64,000 nucleotides of DNA from Lewinellaceae bacterium. GTDB lineage: Bacteria > Bacteroidota > Bacteroidia > Chitinophagales > Saprospiraceae. Where the stretch lies: contig JADJSY010000012.1 in the NCBI GenBank assembly GCA_016711435.1, positions 91,217 through 155,216 of the forward strand. The letters run 5' to 3'. Each line of letters opens with the position of its first letter. The first letter of the stretch is position 1. Shown here piece by piece: positions 1 to 8,354 of the stretch. The position numbers and the translations under genes are program-made. The notes under the pieces are model-generated. The model did no database searches, was not told the DNA's origin, and worked only from the letters and a program-made list of their open reading frames with translations.

Positions 1-112
1 AATTTTCAAAAAACGATTGCTTCCGGCCAACCATTCTGCGGACATCAAACGTCTTTGTCATTATATCGTGACAAAAAGCAGCATTTGGCTAAATATTTGC
101 ATCTGCCGTGCG

Positions 113-143
113 TTATGATGTCCGTATCATTGTAATACCTTTG
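113..143 (+). promoter_or_regulatory. Possible Bacteroidota sigma-A promoter
   Basis: A TACCTTTG box at 136-143 matches the Bacteroidota -7 consensus TANNTTTG. About 19 nt upstream there is only a weak -33 element (TTATG at 113-117). It lies 30 nt before the ATG of the first gene, so it could drive the lipoprotein/outer-membrane/peroxidase trio. Confidence 0.45.
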
Positions 144-172
144 ACAAAACTTAACGACTCAACATAAGCCCA

Positions 173-1480
173 ATGAATTTTTACGGAAATAAATTGTTTG
201 CCGTTTTGTTACTTGTCATGTTGTGGGCTGCCTGCAAGGAAGATCTTGTTATTGACAATTCAGATCAAAGATTTCCGCTCAACCTTCAAACCGAATCGGG
301 TAACGATAAAGTGACCCTTCGCTGGGACGCTGCGAATGTTTCCGATTTTGAAAAATACGTTTTGGTTCGTTCCCGCAATCCTATACCTACCGGGTTGCGC
401 CCGGTTTTTAGTACCGGTGAATTTGAAATCATTTTACAGTCGGATTCCGTACAAAAAACGGCATTTGTGGATCAGTCGCTGCCGATCGTTGAAAAGCTGT
501 TTTATAAACTTTACGTAAGTTTCAATGAGCGTTTTGTAGAAAGCGCGGCCATGGAGGTTTCATTTGATAACTTACTGGTAGATGGCAACGGGGCCGTCAT
601 CCGGTTTGTTCGCGATTCCAACTGGGTTATCCTGGGCGACGAATTTACCGGCATACTGCGCGTGGTGGATTACAACACCAAAAAGACCAAATCGCAACGC
701 TCCGTACAGTTTACCAACGCCGATAATATGTGTCTGGATGTAGTGGTCGAAAACGGAAAAAGTGTACTCTACTGGTGGGCCGGCTACAACAATTTTTATA
801 AGTTCAGTCTGCCGGAATTGACGCAGTTGGGTTTCTGGTCCGTTCCATTTTCCGGCTTCTCCGTATTGGCCGGATCGGGCGACAAAATATTTACCACCCA
901 ATATGATTATAATCAAAGTTTTGCGGTGCGCCGCAAAACAGATATGTCTGTTGTAAAGGAGCATTATCGCACGGATTATTATACCCATCGTACGCTGGCA
1001 ATGCTCGACAAAAGCACCAATCGAATCGTCGAGGCTTCTCCCTACCGCATTATGGTGTATAACGTGGATGAAACGAACGGCGAGGTAACGAATTTTGTAG
1101 AAAAAAATACCAATTCATTCAGTGTGTTCAACCGCGATATGCCGGTTTCCCAAAATGGCCAGTATTTTATTCCGCAATATGATGGTTCCGTGTACGACCA
1201 AAACCTGAACTTGATTGTACAGATACCCTTTCAGAACAACGGTTATGCAGATGTTGACTTTTCGGCCGATGGGCAATTCATATATGTTGCATACCTCGAT
1301 TTTTCTTTTGGCGGCACACTGATTCAGAAGTTTAAATTTCCCTCCTTAGAAGTAGTCGGTTCGCGCCGATTTAACAGCGCTTCTCCGAGGGCTTTAGAAG
1401 CGGTAGAAGGAGGCGTCATATTCGTCGGGAGCGGCGTAAACGGCTTTAATCAGGTACTTGTTAAAAAATTAGACTTATAA
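173..1480 (+). CDS. Lipoprotein with fibronectin III-like domain and propeller-like body
   Basis: A 435-residue exported lipoprotein. A hydrophobic signal segment ends in the lipobox LWAAC, so lipidation at Cys21 is expected. Residues of about 36-130 have the look of a fibronectin type III fold (VTLRWDA near the start, then regular beta strands). The rest carries repeated WVI/FYKF/VYDQ-type strands that suggest a beta-propeller. No catalytic motif was seen. The stop is followed after 2 nt by the next ATG, so the two genes are almost certainly co-transcribed, and the di-heme peroxidase follows as the third member. This suggests a cell-envelope role, but the function is unknown. The lipoprotein call is firm; the propeller is inference from strand pattern. 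Confidence 0.75.
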   Translation: MNFYGNKLFAVLLLVMLWAACKEDLVIDNSDQRFPLNLQTESGNDKVTLRWDAANVSDFEKYVLVRSRNPIPTGLRPVFSTGEFEIILQSDSVQKTAFVDQSLPIVEKLFYKLYVSFNERFVESAAMEVSFDNLLVDGNGAVIRFVRDSNWVILGDEFTGILRVVDYNTKKTKSQRSVQFTNADNMCLDVVVENGKSVLYWWAGYNNFYKFSLPELTQLGFWSVPFSGFSVLAGSGDKIFTTQYDYNQSFAVRRKTDMSVVKEHYRTDYYTHRTLAMLDKSTNRIVEASPYRIMVYNVDETNGEVTNFVEKNTNSFSVFNRDMPVSQNGQYFIPQYDGSVYDQNLNLIVQIPFQNNGYADVDFSADGQFIYVAYLDFSFGGTLIQKFKFPSLEVVGSRRFNSASPRALEAVEGGVIFVGSGVNGFNQVLVKKLDL

Positions 1481-1482
1481 GT

Positions 1483-2154
1483 ATGATCCGAATTCTTTTT
1501 GTCGCCATTGCCTTGTTTGGATTTGCAGGCCATATATTCGGACAGGATGAATTACCTGTTAAAAAGCGAATGGCTGTTAGCAATGAACTGGGTGTGAATT
1601 TTACCAATATCCTGAATAAAATCATCAAAGTTAACCGCGATTCTGCCAATGAAAACCCTTATTTACTGATATACAGGGTCGGTTTGGGTCGCAAATGGGG
1701 TATTCGTCTGGGCGCAGGCGGCTCGAATAAGTATGTGGAAACGAAAGAAGAGGGCTTTGCAGATTCGGAAACCAATCGAAACACCGCTTTGGACACCCGT
1801 GTCGGCTTTGATTACCGCATGCCCCTGGGCAGGCGTTTTGAAGGCAGTTTCGGACTGGATGCGGTTGGAAAATGGCGCAAGGACAAACAGGTAATTGACA
1901 GTGGTTTTGATATCATCGAACGGGTGGAACAGTTCCAGGGGTTTGGCGGCGGCCCTTTTGTCGGCCTTCATTTCTGGATCAATCCGAACCTGGCTATTTA
2001 CACCGAAGCCAGTTTTTATATGATTTTTGGCGAGCGGGACAGCGCCCGTATTTTTCGAAATTTTCCCGAGTTGAACGACCAGATTTTCCGGGAAAAAACA
2101 GAGGATCTGGTCACGATTTTGCCGTCCAGTATTTTCCTGATCTATCGTTTTTAA
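1483..2154 (+). CDS. Probable outer-membrane beta-barrel protein
   Basis: A 223-residue protein with an N-terminal signal peptide (about residues 1-20, ending near GQDE) and alternating aromatic/glycine-rich strands (WGIRLGAGGS, FGGGPFVGLHFWI). It ends in a strand closing with an aromatic residue (FLIYRF), typical of small outer-membrane barrels. It starts 2 nt after the upstream lipoprotein stop and ends 33 nt before the peroxidase start, so it is the middle gene of a three-gene unit. I do not recognise a named family. A porin-like or PorT-like barrel is the best structural guess. Confidence 0.65.
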   Translation: MIRILFVAIALFGFAGHIFGQDELPVKKRMAVSNELGVNFTNILNKIIKVNRDSANENPYLLIYRVGLGRKWGIRLGAGGSNKYVETKEEGFADSETNRNTALDTRVGFDYRMPLGRRFEGSFGLDAVGKWRKDKQVIDSGFDIIERVEQFQGFGGGPFVGLHFWINPNLAIYTEASFYMIFGERDSARIFRNFPELNDQIFREKTEDLVTILPSSIFLIYRF

Positions 2155-2187
2155 GAACTTGTTTTTCATACCCTAAATATTTTTTAC

Positions 2188-3309
2188 ATGAAAAATATTC
2201 AACTTACTTCTATTGCTGCCTTGCTGATATTCGGCAGTATTTCCTTGCTTACCAACTGTAAAAAAGACACCGTGCTGCCTTATAAATACGAGGCAGATGT
2301 GTTGAATCTGCCGGATCAGCCATTTAAATATCGCGACCAGCAATTACCGTCCCATATGTCGCACCTGCAAGTTGTTCTGCAAAACAAGGTGACCGACCAC
2401 GGCGCCACCCTTGGGAGGGTATTATTTTATGACCCGAAATTATCGCTCAACAATAAAACAGCCTGCGCTTCCTGCCACCTGCAGGAAAAAGGTTTTGCCG
2501 ATGCGTCGCGTTTCAGCATCGGCTTCGATGGAGGGCTGACCAAGCGAAATGCCAGTTCTATCACGAATCCTGCGGATATGCGGACTTTTTTCTGGGATGC
2601 CCGCGAGGACAACCTGAAAGAAATGGTGCTGCAACCCATCAAAAACCATGTCGAAATGGGTATGGATAACTTCGATGCGCTGGAGAAAAAACTGGGCCTG
2701 CTGGATTATTACAAACCACTTTTTCAGAATGCATTCGGCGACGAAACCATCACCCGCGACCGCATAGCGGAAGCAATGAGTCAGTTTCTCAACTCTATGG
2801 TTTCTGCCAATTCGCCCTTCGACACGGCCATTCCGGGCAGCTGGGGCGTACAGAATCCCGGTTCCTTGACAGAAGAAGAGCAGCGGGGGCTGAACCTGTT
2901 CTTTGGCCAGGCGCAATGCGGCGTCTGCCACAATCCGAGCGCCGGCCAGGGCTTTTTCAATGAAACCTTTGCCGACATCGGCCTGGATAAAAATCCGGCA
3001 GACAAAGGATTGGGCGCCAATACGCCGGGCATGGATGGTATGTTCAAAATTCCCTCGCTGCGCAACATAGCACTTACTGCGCCCTATATGCACGACGGAC
3101 GCTTTGCCACCCTGGAAGAAGTGGTGGATCATTATAGCGAGAACATCGAGGCTTCTGCCAATCTGCACTGGACTTTAAAGGATTTTAACGGCCAGCCGGT
3201 TCGTATGGGCCTCGCGGAGGCGGACAAAAAGGCCCTCGTGACTTTCCTGAAAGCCATGACGGATCAGCAGTATATCAACGATCAAAAATTTGCCGACCCG
3301 TTTAAATAG
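2188..3309 (+). CDS. Di-heme cytochrome c peroxidase (MauG/CcpA family)
   Basis: A 373-residue exported di-heme enzyme expected to reduce hydrogen peroxide with electrons from cytochrome c, or to oxidise a partner protein as MauG-type relatives do. A lipobox-like LLTNC gives Cys24 as the likely lipid anchor. Two heme c sites are visible: CASCH at residues 93-97 and CGVCH at 244-248. The signature stretch IPSLRNIALTAPYMHDG lies in the second heme domain, and the length fits the family. It is third behind a lipoprotein and a barrel protein, so those may be partners or substrates. The family is clear; the physiological substrate is not. Confidence 0.93.
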   Translation: MKNIQLTSIAALLIFGSISLLTNCKKDTVLPYKYEADVLNLPDQPFKYRDQQLPSHMSHLQVVLQNKVTDHGATLGRVLFYDPKLSLNNKTACASCHLQEKGFADASRFSIGFDGGLTKRNASSITNPADMRTFFWDAREDNLKEMVLQPIKNHVEMGMDNFDALEKKLGLLDYYKPLFQNAFGDETITRDRIAEAMSQFLNSMVSANSPFDTAIPGSWGVQNPGSLTEEEQRGLNLFFGQAQCGVCHNPSAGQGFFNETFADIGLDKNPADKGLGANTPGMDGMFKIPSLRNIALTAPYMHDGRFATLEEVVDHYSENIEASANLHWTLKDFNGQPVRMGLAEADKKALVTFLKAMTDQQYINDQKFADPFK

Positions 3310-3347
3310 GAATATTGATTATCCTGTTGTACGGTAGATTGGTCTGT

Positions 3348-3515
3348 GAGGGTTCCATAGCCGCGTAGCGGTATAAGGTCGGTAGCAACAAACCGCTGTG
3401 TTCACATGTGCGCAGCACCGAAACAAAGGTTAAACGTTACGGTGCTACGCACCTGTGTACGCTGCTCTTTGGTTTGTCTACCGACCTTATGCCGCTACGC
3501 GGCTATGGAACCCTC
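3348..3515. repeat. Long imperfect palindrome (38-bp outer arms)
   Basis: The outer arms 3348-3385 and 3478-3515 are reverse complements with a single mismatch over 38 bp. An inner pair continues the symmetry: a CACATGTGCGCAGCACCG-like stretch near 3403-3420 faces CGGTGCTACGCACCTGTG near 3439-3456. The whole could fold into one ~168-nt branched stem. It sits between the peroxidase stop and arcA and encodes nothing obvious. It may be a dispersed palindromic element or a strong terminator. Confidence 0.8.
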
Positions 3516-3575
3516 GTTGCTTTTTTTGCACGAGCCATCCTGATTTCAGGGTGGCTCGCGTTGTTTGGCATGAGT

Positions 3576-3695
3576 GCGGGGTCGTAAGACCCGCGCACGG
3601 CGATAACGTCTGGCTCAAGCAAGAGTAATAACCAATGGCTTTCGTTTCGTTGATAAGCCAAGCGTTACAGCCGTGCGCAGGTCTTACGACCCTGC
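3576..3695. repeat. Second long imperfect palindrome
   Basis: The 26-bp arms 3576-3601 and 3670-3695 are reverse complements with two mismatches. The inner sequences TAACGTCTGGCT and AGCCAAGCGTTA extend the pairing. A shorter hairpin with stem GAGCCATCCTGA/TCAGGGTGGCTC lies just upstream at about 3531-3556. Together with the palindrome at 3348-3515 this fills almost the whole peroxidase-arcA gap. Confidence 0.75.
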
Positions 3696-3779
3696 TATTC
3701 AATTCAGGATGTCTCCTGTTTCGGGGATGACCAAATGTATCTTCTCTCCTGAAATAACATTCCGGCAGAACCGTAAAAA

Positions 3780-3811
3780 TTGGAAATACCCTCTTATTCA
3801 TCCTACCTTCG
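3780..3811 (+). promoter_or_regulatory. Candidate promoter of arginine deiminase
   Basis: A TACCTTCG box at 3804-3811 is one mismatch from TANNTTTG. TTG at 3780-3782 lies 21 nt upstream, within the accepted Bacteroidota spacing. The ATG of arcA follows 42 nt downstream. Confidence 0.45.
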
Positions 3812-3853
3812 CGGCGTTTTTAGCCTGACCACATATTTCCAAAAACACACATT

Positions 3854-5125
3854 ATGATGGACGCGAATAGCCGAATTTACATTGACTCGGAGATTGGAAA
3901 ACTTAAAAAAGTAATTGTACACCGCCCGGACGAGGGTATTGCCCGTATTACGCCCAAGCGGGCCGGCGAATTGTTGTTTGATGATATTGTGCATTTGCCC
4001 AAAATGCAGGATGAGCACGACATTTTTGTCAATGTGCTGCGCGCATTCGTCGGCAAGGAAAATGTGCTGGAAGTGCGCGATCTGCTCGCTGAAAGCACCC
4101 GCGATGAAGAAAGTAAATACGAAGTAATCAACAAAATCACCGATTTTGAGGAGTTGCCGTATTCCTTTATTCCGCGCCTGGCGGGTTTGTCGCCCGAGCA
4201 ATTAGCCGATACGCTGATTACCGGATACCTCGAACCGGAAGACCGCATCCTGTTCGACCCGATACCGAACCTGATCTTTACCCGCGACCTGGCTGTGACG
4301 GTCAAAGAGCACGTGATCATCACCAAAGCCGCCAAGGAAGCCCGTTTCCGGGAAAACTTCCTCACCCGGCTGATCTTCAGCAGCCACCCGGTTTTTCGCC
4401 GCCTGAAAGCGGACGGCAAAACCATCAACCTCAACCGGGTAGATAAATTCCCGCCCAATAAACGTGGTGAAACGATCAGCATTGAAGGCGGCGACGTGAT
4501 GATGATCCACAACGATTACCTGCTCATCGGCTGCTCCGAACGCACCAACAATTACGCCTTCGAAGCGCTGAAAAACTACCTGTTCGACCGCGGCATCATC
4601 AAAAATGTGGTGCAGGTAAACATTCCCGCCGAACGCACCTACATGCACATCGACACAATTTTTACCCAAATCGGCCACAACCACATGGTAGGTTATAAAC
4701 CCATTGTGCAGGACGGTCTGGGCTCTTTTGTGGATGTACACCGCTCGACAGGTGAAGAAGTGGAATATCCGAGCCTGAAAGATTTCCTGCTGGCGGAAGT
4801 CAATCCGAAAATGGAATTTATCTGGGCCGGTCGCGGAGAAAGCCCATATCAGGAGCGCGAACAATGGACGGACGGCTGCAACCTGGTCGCCCTGAAACCC
4901 GGCGTTGCCATCACCTATGACCGCAACCCCATTACGGAAAAGGCTTTTAAAGAAGTGGGCTACAAAGTGATCGGCGCGGAAAAACTGCTGCGCGACATCG
5001 AAAATGGCAAAATAACGCCCGATAAGGTGGAAAATACCATCATCACCATTCCTTCCAACGAACTCTCCCGCGCGCGCGGCGGCTCGCACTGTATGACGTG
5101 TCCGATCGAGCGGGAACCGGCTTAA
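3854..5125 (+). CDS. arcA: Arginine deiminase
   Basis: A 423-residue cytosolic enzyme that hydrolyses L-arginine to citrulline and ammonia, the first step of the arginine deiminase pathway. Family motifs appear in order: HRPDEGI near the N-terminus, IFTRDLA, the GGDVMMI stretch, MHIDTIFT with the active-site His, and the C-terminal GGSHCMTCPIERE containing the nucleophilic Cys (Cys413 by count). Length matches the family. Two ATGs occur in tandem at 3854 and 3857, so the start could be one codon later. No arcB or arcC neighbour is present, so here it stands alone, which fits arginine catabolism or nitrogen release rather than a complete fermentative operon. The gene is uninterrupted. Confidence 0.95.
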   Translation: MMDANSRIYIDSEIGKLKKVIVHRPDEGIARITPKRAGELLFDDIVHLPKMQDEHDIFVNVLRAFVGKENVLEVRDLLAESTRDEESKYEVINKITDFEELPYSFIPRLAGLSPEQLADTLITGYLEPEDRILFDPIPNLIFTRDLAVTVKEHVIITKAAKEARFRENFLTRLIFSSHPVFRRLKADGKTINLNRVDKFPPNKRGETISIEGGDVMMIHNDYLLIGCSERTNNYAFEALKNYLFDRGIIKNVVQVNIPAERTYMHIDTIFTQIGHNHMVGYKPIVQDGLGSFVDVHRSTGEEVEYPSLKDFLLAEVNPKMEFIWAGRGESPYQEREQWTDGCNLVALKPGVAITYDRNPITEKAFKEVGYKVIGAEKLLRDIENGKITPDKVENTIITIPSNELSRARGGSHCMTCPIEREPA

Positions 5126-5334
5126 TACAGGAATGAGGATTGAGGAATGAGGAATGACCGAGCGGGATGTCCGACGTAAATCAGGAATGAGGGTTGAGGA
5201 ATGAGGGATGACCGAGCGGGATGTCCGACGTAAATCAGGGATGAGGGTTGAGGAATGAGGCATGACCGAGCGGAATCCGACGTCACGCTCGGTCATCCCT
5301 CAATCCTCATCCCTCATTCTTCTGCCCTAGCAGG
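5126..5334. repeat. Intergenic palindrome, dialect A (54-bp tandem unit)
   Basis: Three near-identical 54-bp units start at 5129, 5183 and 5237. Each is made of GAGGAATGAGGAT-like words followed by GACCGAGCGGGATGTCCGACGT. After the third unit the sequence turns into its own reverse complement (ACGCTCGGTCATCCCTCAATCC and onward to about 5325). The element fills the gap between the convergent genes arcA and the DUF2809 gene. It probably also ends transcription from both sides. Confidence 0.85.
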
Positions 5335-5338
5335 TCTT

Positions 5339-5704
5339 TTAGCCCCTTACTTTTTCAATAAACACGACAAGGGCAATTCCAGCAGTATATGCCAGTAAGT
5401 CCAACCACGCAAAAGAGGTTCCAATAACCGTGCTGGCGATTTTTGGATGCTGAAGACCCAGTTTTTCGACTAGATTAAAGTATTGCAGGATTTCAATGGC
5501 ATAGGAAAACAACAATACAAATAGCGCTGCCTTAAAAACAGGAATATCCAGAAAGGATTTTATAAAACAGTAAATCAGCACGACGACTAAAAGGTCGCCT
5601 ATGTAAGGCCGGATAATCCGGTCATGCACAAAGAGGGCAATGAGCACTTCTATCCCGAATAGAATAACTGCACTAAAAAAATATAGCCTGCTAAATTTCA
5701 GCAT
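5339..5704 (-). CDS. DUF2809 family membrane protein
   Basis: A 121-residue integral membrane protein with four hydrophobic segments (around residues 7-25, 33-49, 57-74 and 95-115). Between segments 3 and 4 it carries the family-like stretch EILQYFNLVEKLGL, followed by the AWLDLLAYTAGI segment. This pattern fits DUF2809, whose function is not established. It reads convergently with arcA across the dialect A palindrome. A poly-purine region and the small gene at 5793-6107 lie upstream. No frameshift was seen. Confidence 0.7.
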   Translation of the reverse strand: MLKFSRLYFFSAVILFGIEVLIALFVHDRIIRPYIGDLLVVVLIYCFIKSFLDIPVFKAALFVLLFSYAIEILQYFNLVEKLGLQHPKIASTVIGTSFAWLDLLAYTAGIALVVFIEKVRG

Positions 5705-5792
5705 ATTTCAAATAAAATCATCATTTTTTCGGTTTCCGTACCCTCAAATATTTACTAAAGATCTAATATCTTATTCTCATATTCTTCTATTG

Positions 5793-6107
5793 TCAACCTG
5801 GCACAGAAGGGACCTCAATTTTAAGGTTGCCTGTTCCTTTGGCAAAAGAAATATTCAAATAAACTTTTCTTTCCGCTTTAGAATTTGAATTCAAGTATTC
5901 GAACTGCTGAACTCCTATAATTTTTGTCAATTCGTCATATAATTTGTCAATTTTAAATTCATCAATTTCAATCGTCATACTTATAGAAATGTCTGAGAAG
6001 AGATGAAAATCAACAACGTCCCCATATTTTGAAATTACATTCTGAATTTTATTAATTGCAGCATGTCTTTCGTCATCACTAAATCCTGTCCAAAAAATAT
6101 TCTCCAT
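5793..6107 (-). CDS. Small hypothetical protein
   Basis: A 104-residue soluble protein beginning MENIFWTGFSDDERHAAI. The frame is open further upstream to 6272, but that extension only translates the dialect A repeat and a poly-G/purine tract into low-complexity sequence, so I start it at the internal ATG at 6107. The body alternates helices and strands (SISMTIEIDEF, KVYLNISFAKG) and suggests a small alpha/beta domain. No family is recognised. It lies on the same strand as the M48 peptidase but is separated from it by the repeat. Confidence 0.6.
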   Translation of the reverse strand: MENIFWTGFSDDERHAAINKIQNVISKYGDVVDFHLFSDISISMTIEIDEFKIDKLYDELTKIIGVQQFEYLNSNSKAERKVYLNISFAKGTGNLKIEVPSVPG

Positions 6108-6156
6108 TATTTGGAAGAGGGGGGGGGGAGGAGGAAGAACAAAGGGGGGCAAAAAA

Positions 6157-6297
6157 AGGAATGAGGATTGAGGAATGAGGGATGACCGAGCGGGATGTCC
6201 GACGTAAATCAGGAATGAGGATTGAGGAATGAGGGATGACCGAGCGGGATGTCCGACGTCACGCTCGGTCATCCCTCATTCCTCAATCCTTATCCCT
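6157..6297. repeat. Intergenic palindrome, dialect A, second copy
   Basis: Two 54-bp units start at 6157 and 6211 and match the units at 5129-5290. The core GACCGAGCG...CGCTCGGTC and a reverse-complement arm follow, ending exactly at the stop codon of the M48 peptidase gene (6298). On the minus strand the stop-codon-rich arm directly follows that gene. A G-rich tract at 6117-6150 flanks it. Confidence 0.85.
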
Positions 6298-7134
6298 TTA
6301 TTTCCCCAGTTTCCCCCTCCACTCCTGAATCGCTTCCCGGATGCGCTCGGCGCGGTTTTCGGGATCGGGGTGCGAGCTCTGAAATTCTGGTGTGCGGTTG
6401 GGGCCTGCGGCTTGTTTGAGTACTTCCATTACGCCGATCAGGTTTTCGGGATCGTAGCCGGATTCGATCATAAAACGCACGCCGAGGTTGTCACTTTGCA
6501 GTTCCTGATCGCGGCCGTATTTCAGCGAAATCATATTGGCTACCGATTGTGCAATATATGCCGAATTGGGGTTGGAAGGGTCATAAGTGGCCATGGTGAC
6601 TGCGCCGGTGAGTCCCTGTGCCAGTTCCATCTGCGCCATACGTTCTGCGCTGTGCCGGGCTACCACGTGCCCGACTTCATGGCCCAGTACGCCGGCGAGC
6701 ATGTCCTGGTTCAGGTTCTTGCCGTCGGTAGTCAGCCGGTAGAGCAAGGCTTCCGTGATAAAAACCTGTCCGCCCGGCAAAGCGAATGCATTGATGGTCT
6801 GCTGATCGGCCAGTAGGTGAAAGTCGTATTGATACGGTGTCTGTTTGGCGGCAGAACTCTGTACGATGCTGCGTCCGACCTGCTTTACCACGGCAGTGGC
6901 CTGTTGGTTGCGGCTCAGTCCGCCAAATTCCTCGGCCATTTGTGGGGCGCTTTGTAGTCCCATGGCGATTTCCTGCTCCGGCGTCATGGAAATGTGCTGG
7001 GTTTCACCTGTAATTTCGTTGACAGAACTTTGGCCGTAATACTTGAACAGCGTAAAAGCGGCCATGACCAATGCGATGATGAGGGTAGGGGAGATGCGGA
7101 ATCCGCTACCTTGCTGACGTTGTTGACCGAACAT
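6298..7134 (-). CDS. M48 family metallopeptidase, membrane-anchored
   Basis: A 278-residue zinc peptidase. One transmembrane segment (about residues 14-33) follows a short Gln-rich N-terminus, giving an anchored enzyme with its catalytic domain outside the cytoplasm. The zinc motif HEVGH lies at residues 152-156 in the context LGHEVGHVVARHS. The downstream ELQSDNLGVRFM segment supplies the third ligand (Glu), and a C-terminal SSHPDPENRAERI block is typical of M48/LoiP/YcaL-like proteases of envelope quality control. No substrate can be named. The stop codon abuts a dialect A palindrome. Confidence 0.9.
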   Translation of the reverse strand: MFGQQRQQGSGFRISPTLIIALVMAAFTLFKYYGQSSVNEITGETQHISMTPEQEIAMGLQSAPQMAEEFGGLSRNQQATAVVKQVGRSIVQSSAAKQTPYQYDFHLLADQQTINAFALPGGQVFITEALLYRLTTDGKNLNQDMLAGVLGHEVGHVVARHSAERMAQMELAQGLTGAVTMATYDPSNPNSAYIAQSVANMISLKYGRDQELQSDNLGVRFMIESGYDPENLIGVMEVLKQAAGPNRTPEFQSSHPDPENRAERIREAIQEWRGKLGK

Positions 7135-7154
7135 AATTGCTTCGTTTTGAATGG

Positions 7155-7256
7155 TTTAAAAATCGCAGTAGTTGGAATGGGCTTTTTGGACGTGTCAAAA
7201 TAAGGCATTTTTGACAAATTCATTCCAACAGAGGATATTTAAACTGCGATTTTGGA
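7155..7256. repeat. Nested inverted repeat upstream of the M48 gene
   Basis: AAAAATCGCAG (about 7158-7168), GTTGGAATG (7171-7179) and GTGTCAAAA (7192-7200) are mirrored by TTTTGACA, CATTCCAAC (7221-7229) and CTGCGATTTT. This gives a nested imperfect hairpin of about 100 nt. It fills most of the gap between the M48 gene start and the MDR gene end. It may end transcription of the MDR gene. Confidence 0.55.
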
Positions 7257-7326
7257 TTCGGTCACATGGCGGGGTTTTTTATTGCTGGGATGATTACGCT
7301 CCGCGTATGGTGCGGGTTGTAATGGG

Positions 7327-8220
7327 TTAAATTACCTTGATGACCACATTGCCCTTTTTGCGGAAAGACTCTACGTAGGTGTGCGCTTCCCTGATTTGTT
7401 CAAGTGTGTATTTCCGGTCGATAACAGGCACTAATTTTCCGGATTCGGCGAGCCCTTTCAATACAAGCAAATCATCCGGAGCTGTCTTGGGTGATCCTGT
7501 GACGGACACGTATTTCCCGCCGGGTTTTAATAAATGCCTTGATGCGGACTTGGATGTTTTTCCCACAGCATCCAAAATGATATTGAATCGCTGTTCGGTT
7601 ACCGTGAAATCCTCTTTTTTATAATCGATGACCTGGTTTGCGCCAAGTCGAGCAACCATGTCCACATTGGATGTGCCACAAACTGCCGTCACATCCGCAC
7701 CAAATGCGCGGGCGATTTGAACCGCAAAAGTTCCCACACTTCCCGATGCGCCGTAGATCAGGACCTGGTCGCCCTGCTTGATACCGGCTTGTTTGAGCAG
7801 GCGCAAAGCCGTCAGGCCTCCGATCGGCATCGCAGCAGCCTCTTCGAAGGAAATATTGGACGGTTTTAAAGCAATCAGCTCGTTTTCAGGCAGGCAGGTG
7901 TACTCCGCATATCCTCCGAACCGAAGTCCGCAGGAGGCAAAAACCGGATCACCTTGTTTGAACGATGTAACTTTTTCTCCGACCGCTTCAACGACGCCGG
8001 CCAGTTCAAACCCCAGGATGTTCACTCTTGTAGGCTTAAATAAGCCGTTAAAAATCCTGGCAAGAAAAGGGTCTGCTTTGCGCAAACGCCAGTCGCCCGC
8101 TGTTACCGTGGTTGCATGAACTTTTATCAGTACCTCGTTTTTTTTGGGGCTTGGTTTTGGGATGTCGGTTAATTCCAGAACATCCGGAGCGCCATATTTT
8201 TTATAAACAACGGCTTTCAT
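7327..8220 (-). CDS. MDR-family NAD(P)-dependent quinone oxidoreductase/alcohol dehydrogenase
   Basis: A 297-residue soluble oxidoreductase of the medium-chain dehydrogenase/reductase superfamily. It has an N-terminal GroES-like domain (GFELAGVVEAVG around residues 70-81) and a Rossmann domain with the nucleotide-binding loop GASGSVG at 157-163. The structural-zinc Cys cluster is absent, which places it with the quinone-reductase/zeta-crystallin branch rather than classical zinc alcohol dehydrogenases. The expected reaction is NAD(P)H-dependent reduction of a quinone or an enone. Its start is preceded by dialect G words. The gene is uninterrupted and stands alone. Confidence 0.85.
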   Translation of the reverse strand: MKAVVYKKYGAPDVLELTDIPKPSPKKNEVLIKVHATTVTAGDWRLRKADPFLARIFNGLFKPTRVNILGFELAGVVEAVGEKVTSFKQGDPVFASCGLRFGGYAEYTCLPENELIALKPSNISFEEAAAMPIGGLTALRLLKQAGIKQGDQVLIYGASGSVGTFAVQIARAFGADVTAVCGTSNVDMVARLGANQVIDYKKEDFTVTEQRFNIILDAVGKTSKSASRHLLKPGGKYVSVTGSPKTAPDDLLVLKGLAESGKLVPVIDRKYTLEQIREAHTYVESFRKKGNVVIKVI

Positions 8221-8262
8221 AAGTAGTTATCAGTTATTAGTTATTGGTTATCAGTGTTGATA
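8221..8262. repeat. Word array, dialect G (GTTATCAGT/GTTATTAGT)
   Basis: About four degenerate 9-nt words of the type AGTTATCAGTTATTAGTTATTGG lie immediately before the MDR start codon. The same words occur at 37069-37159, 37999-38036 and 56820-56850. No second arm is obvious here, so this looks like a half element. Confidence 0.6.
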
Positions 8263-8354
8263 ATCAAGCATTTGCACAGAATTTAGTCTAAACTAATTTT
8301 GCACACTTACTTAATGCACGAAAACTGATGTGAAGAGTTGGTATGGAAGATGTG

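Noticed and set aside
3310..3853. tRNA or structured RNA gene in the peroxidase-arcA gap
   Set aside because: The stems are far longer than tRNA arms, and no anticodon loop or TTC-loop pattern was found.
5793..6272. N-terminal extension of the small gene (to 6272) with repeated GHPARSSLIPQSS-like peptide
   Set aside because: The extension is only a translation of the dialect A repeat and a purine tract. The ATG at 6107 gives a normal protein.
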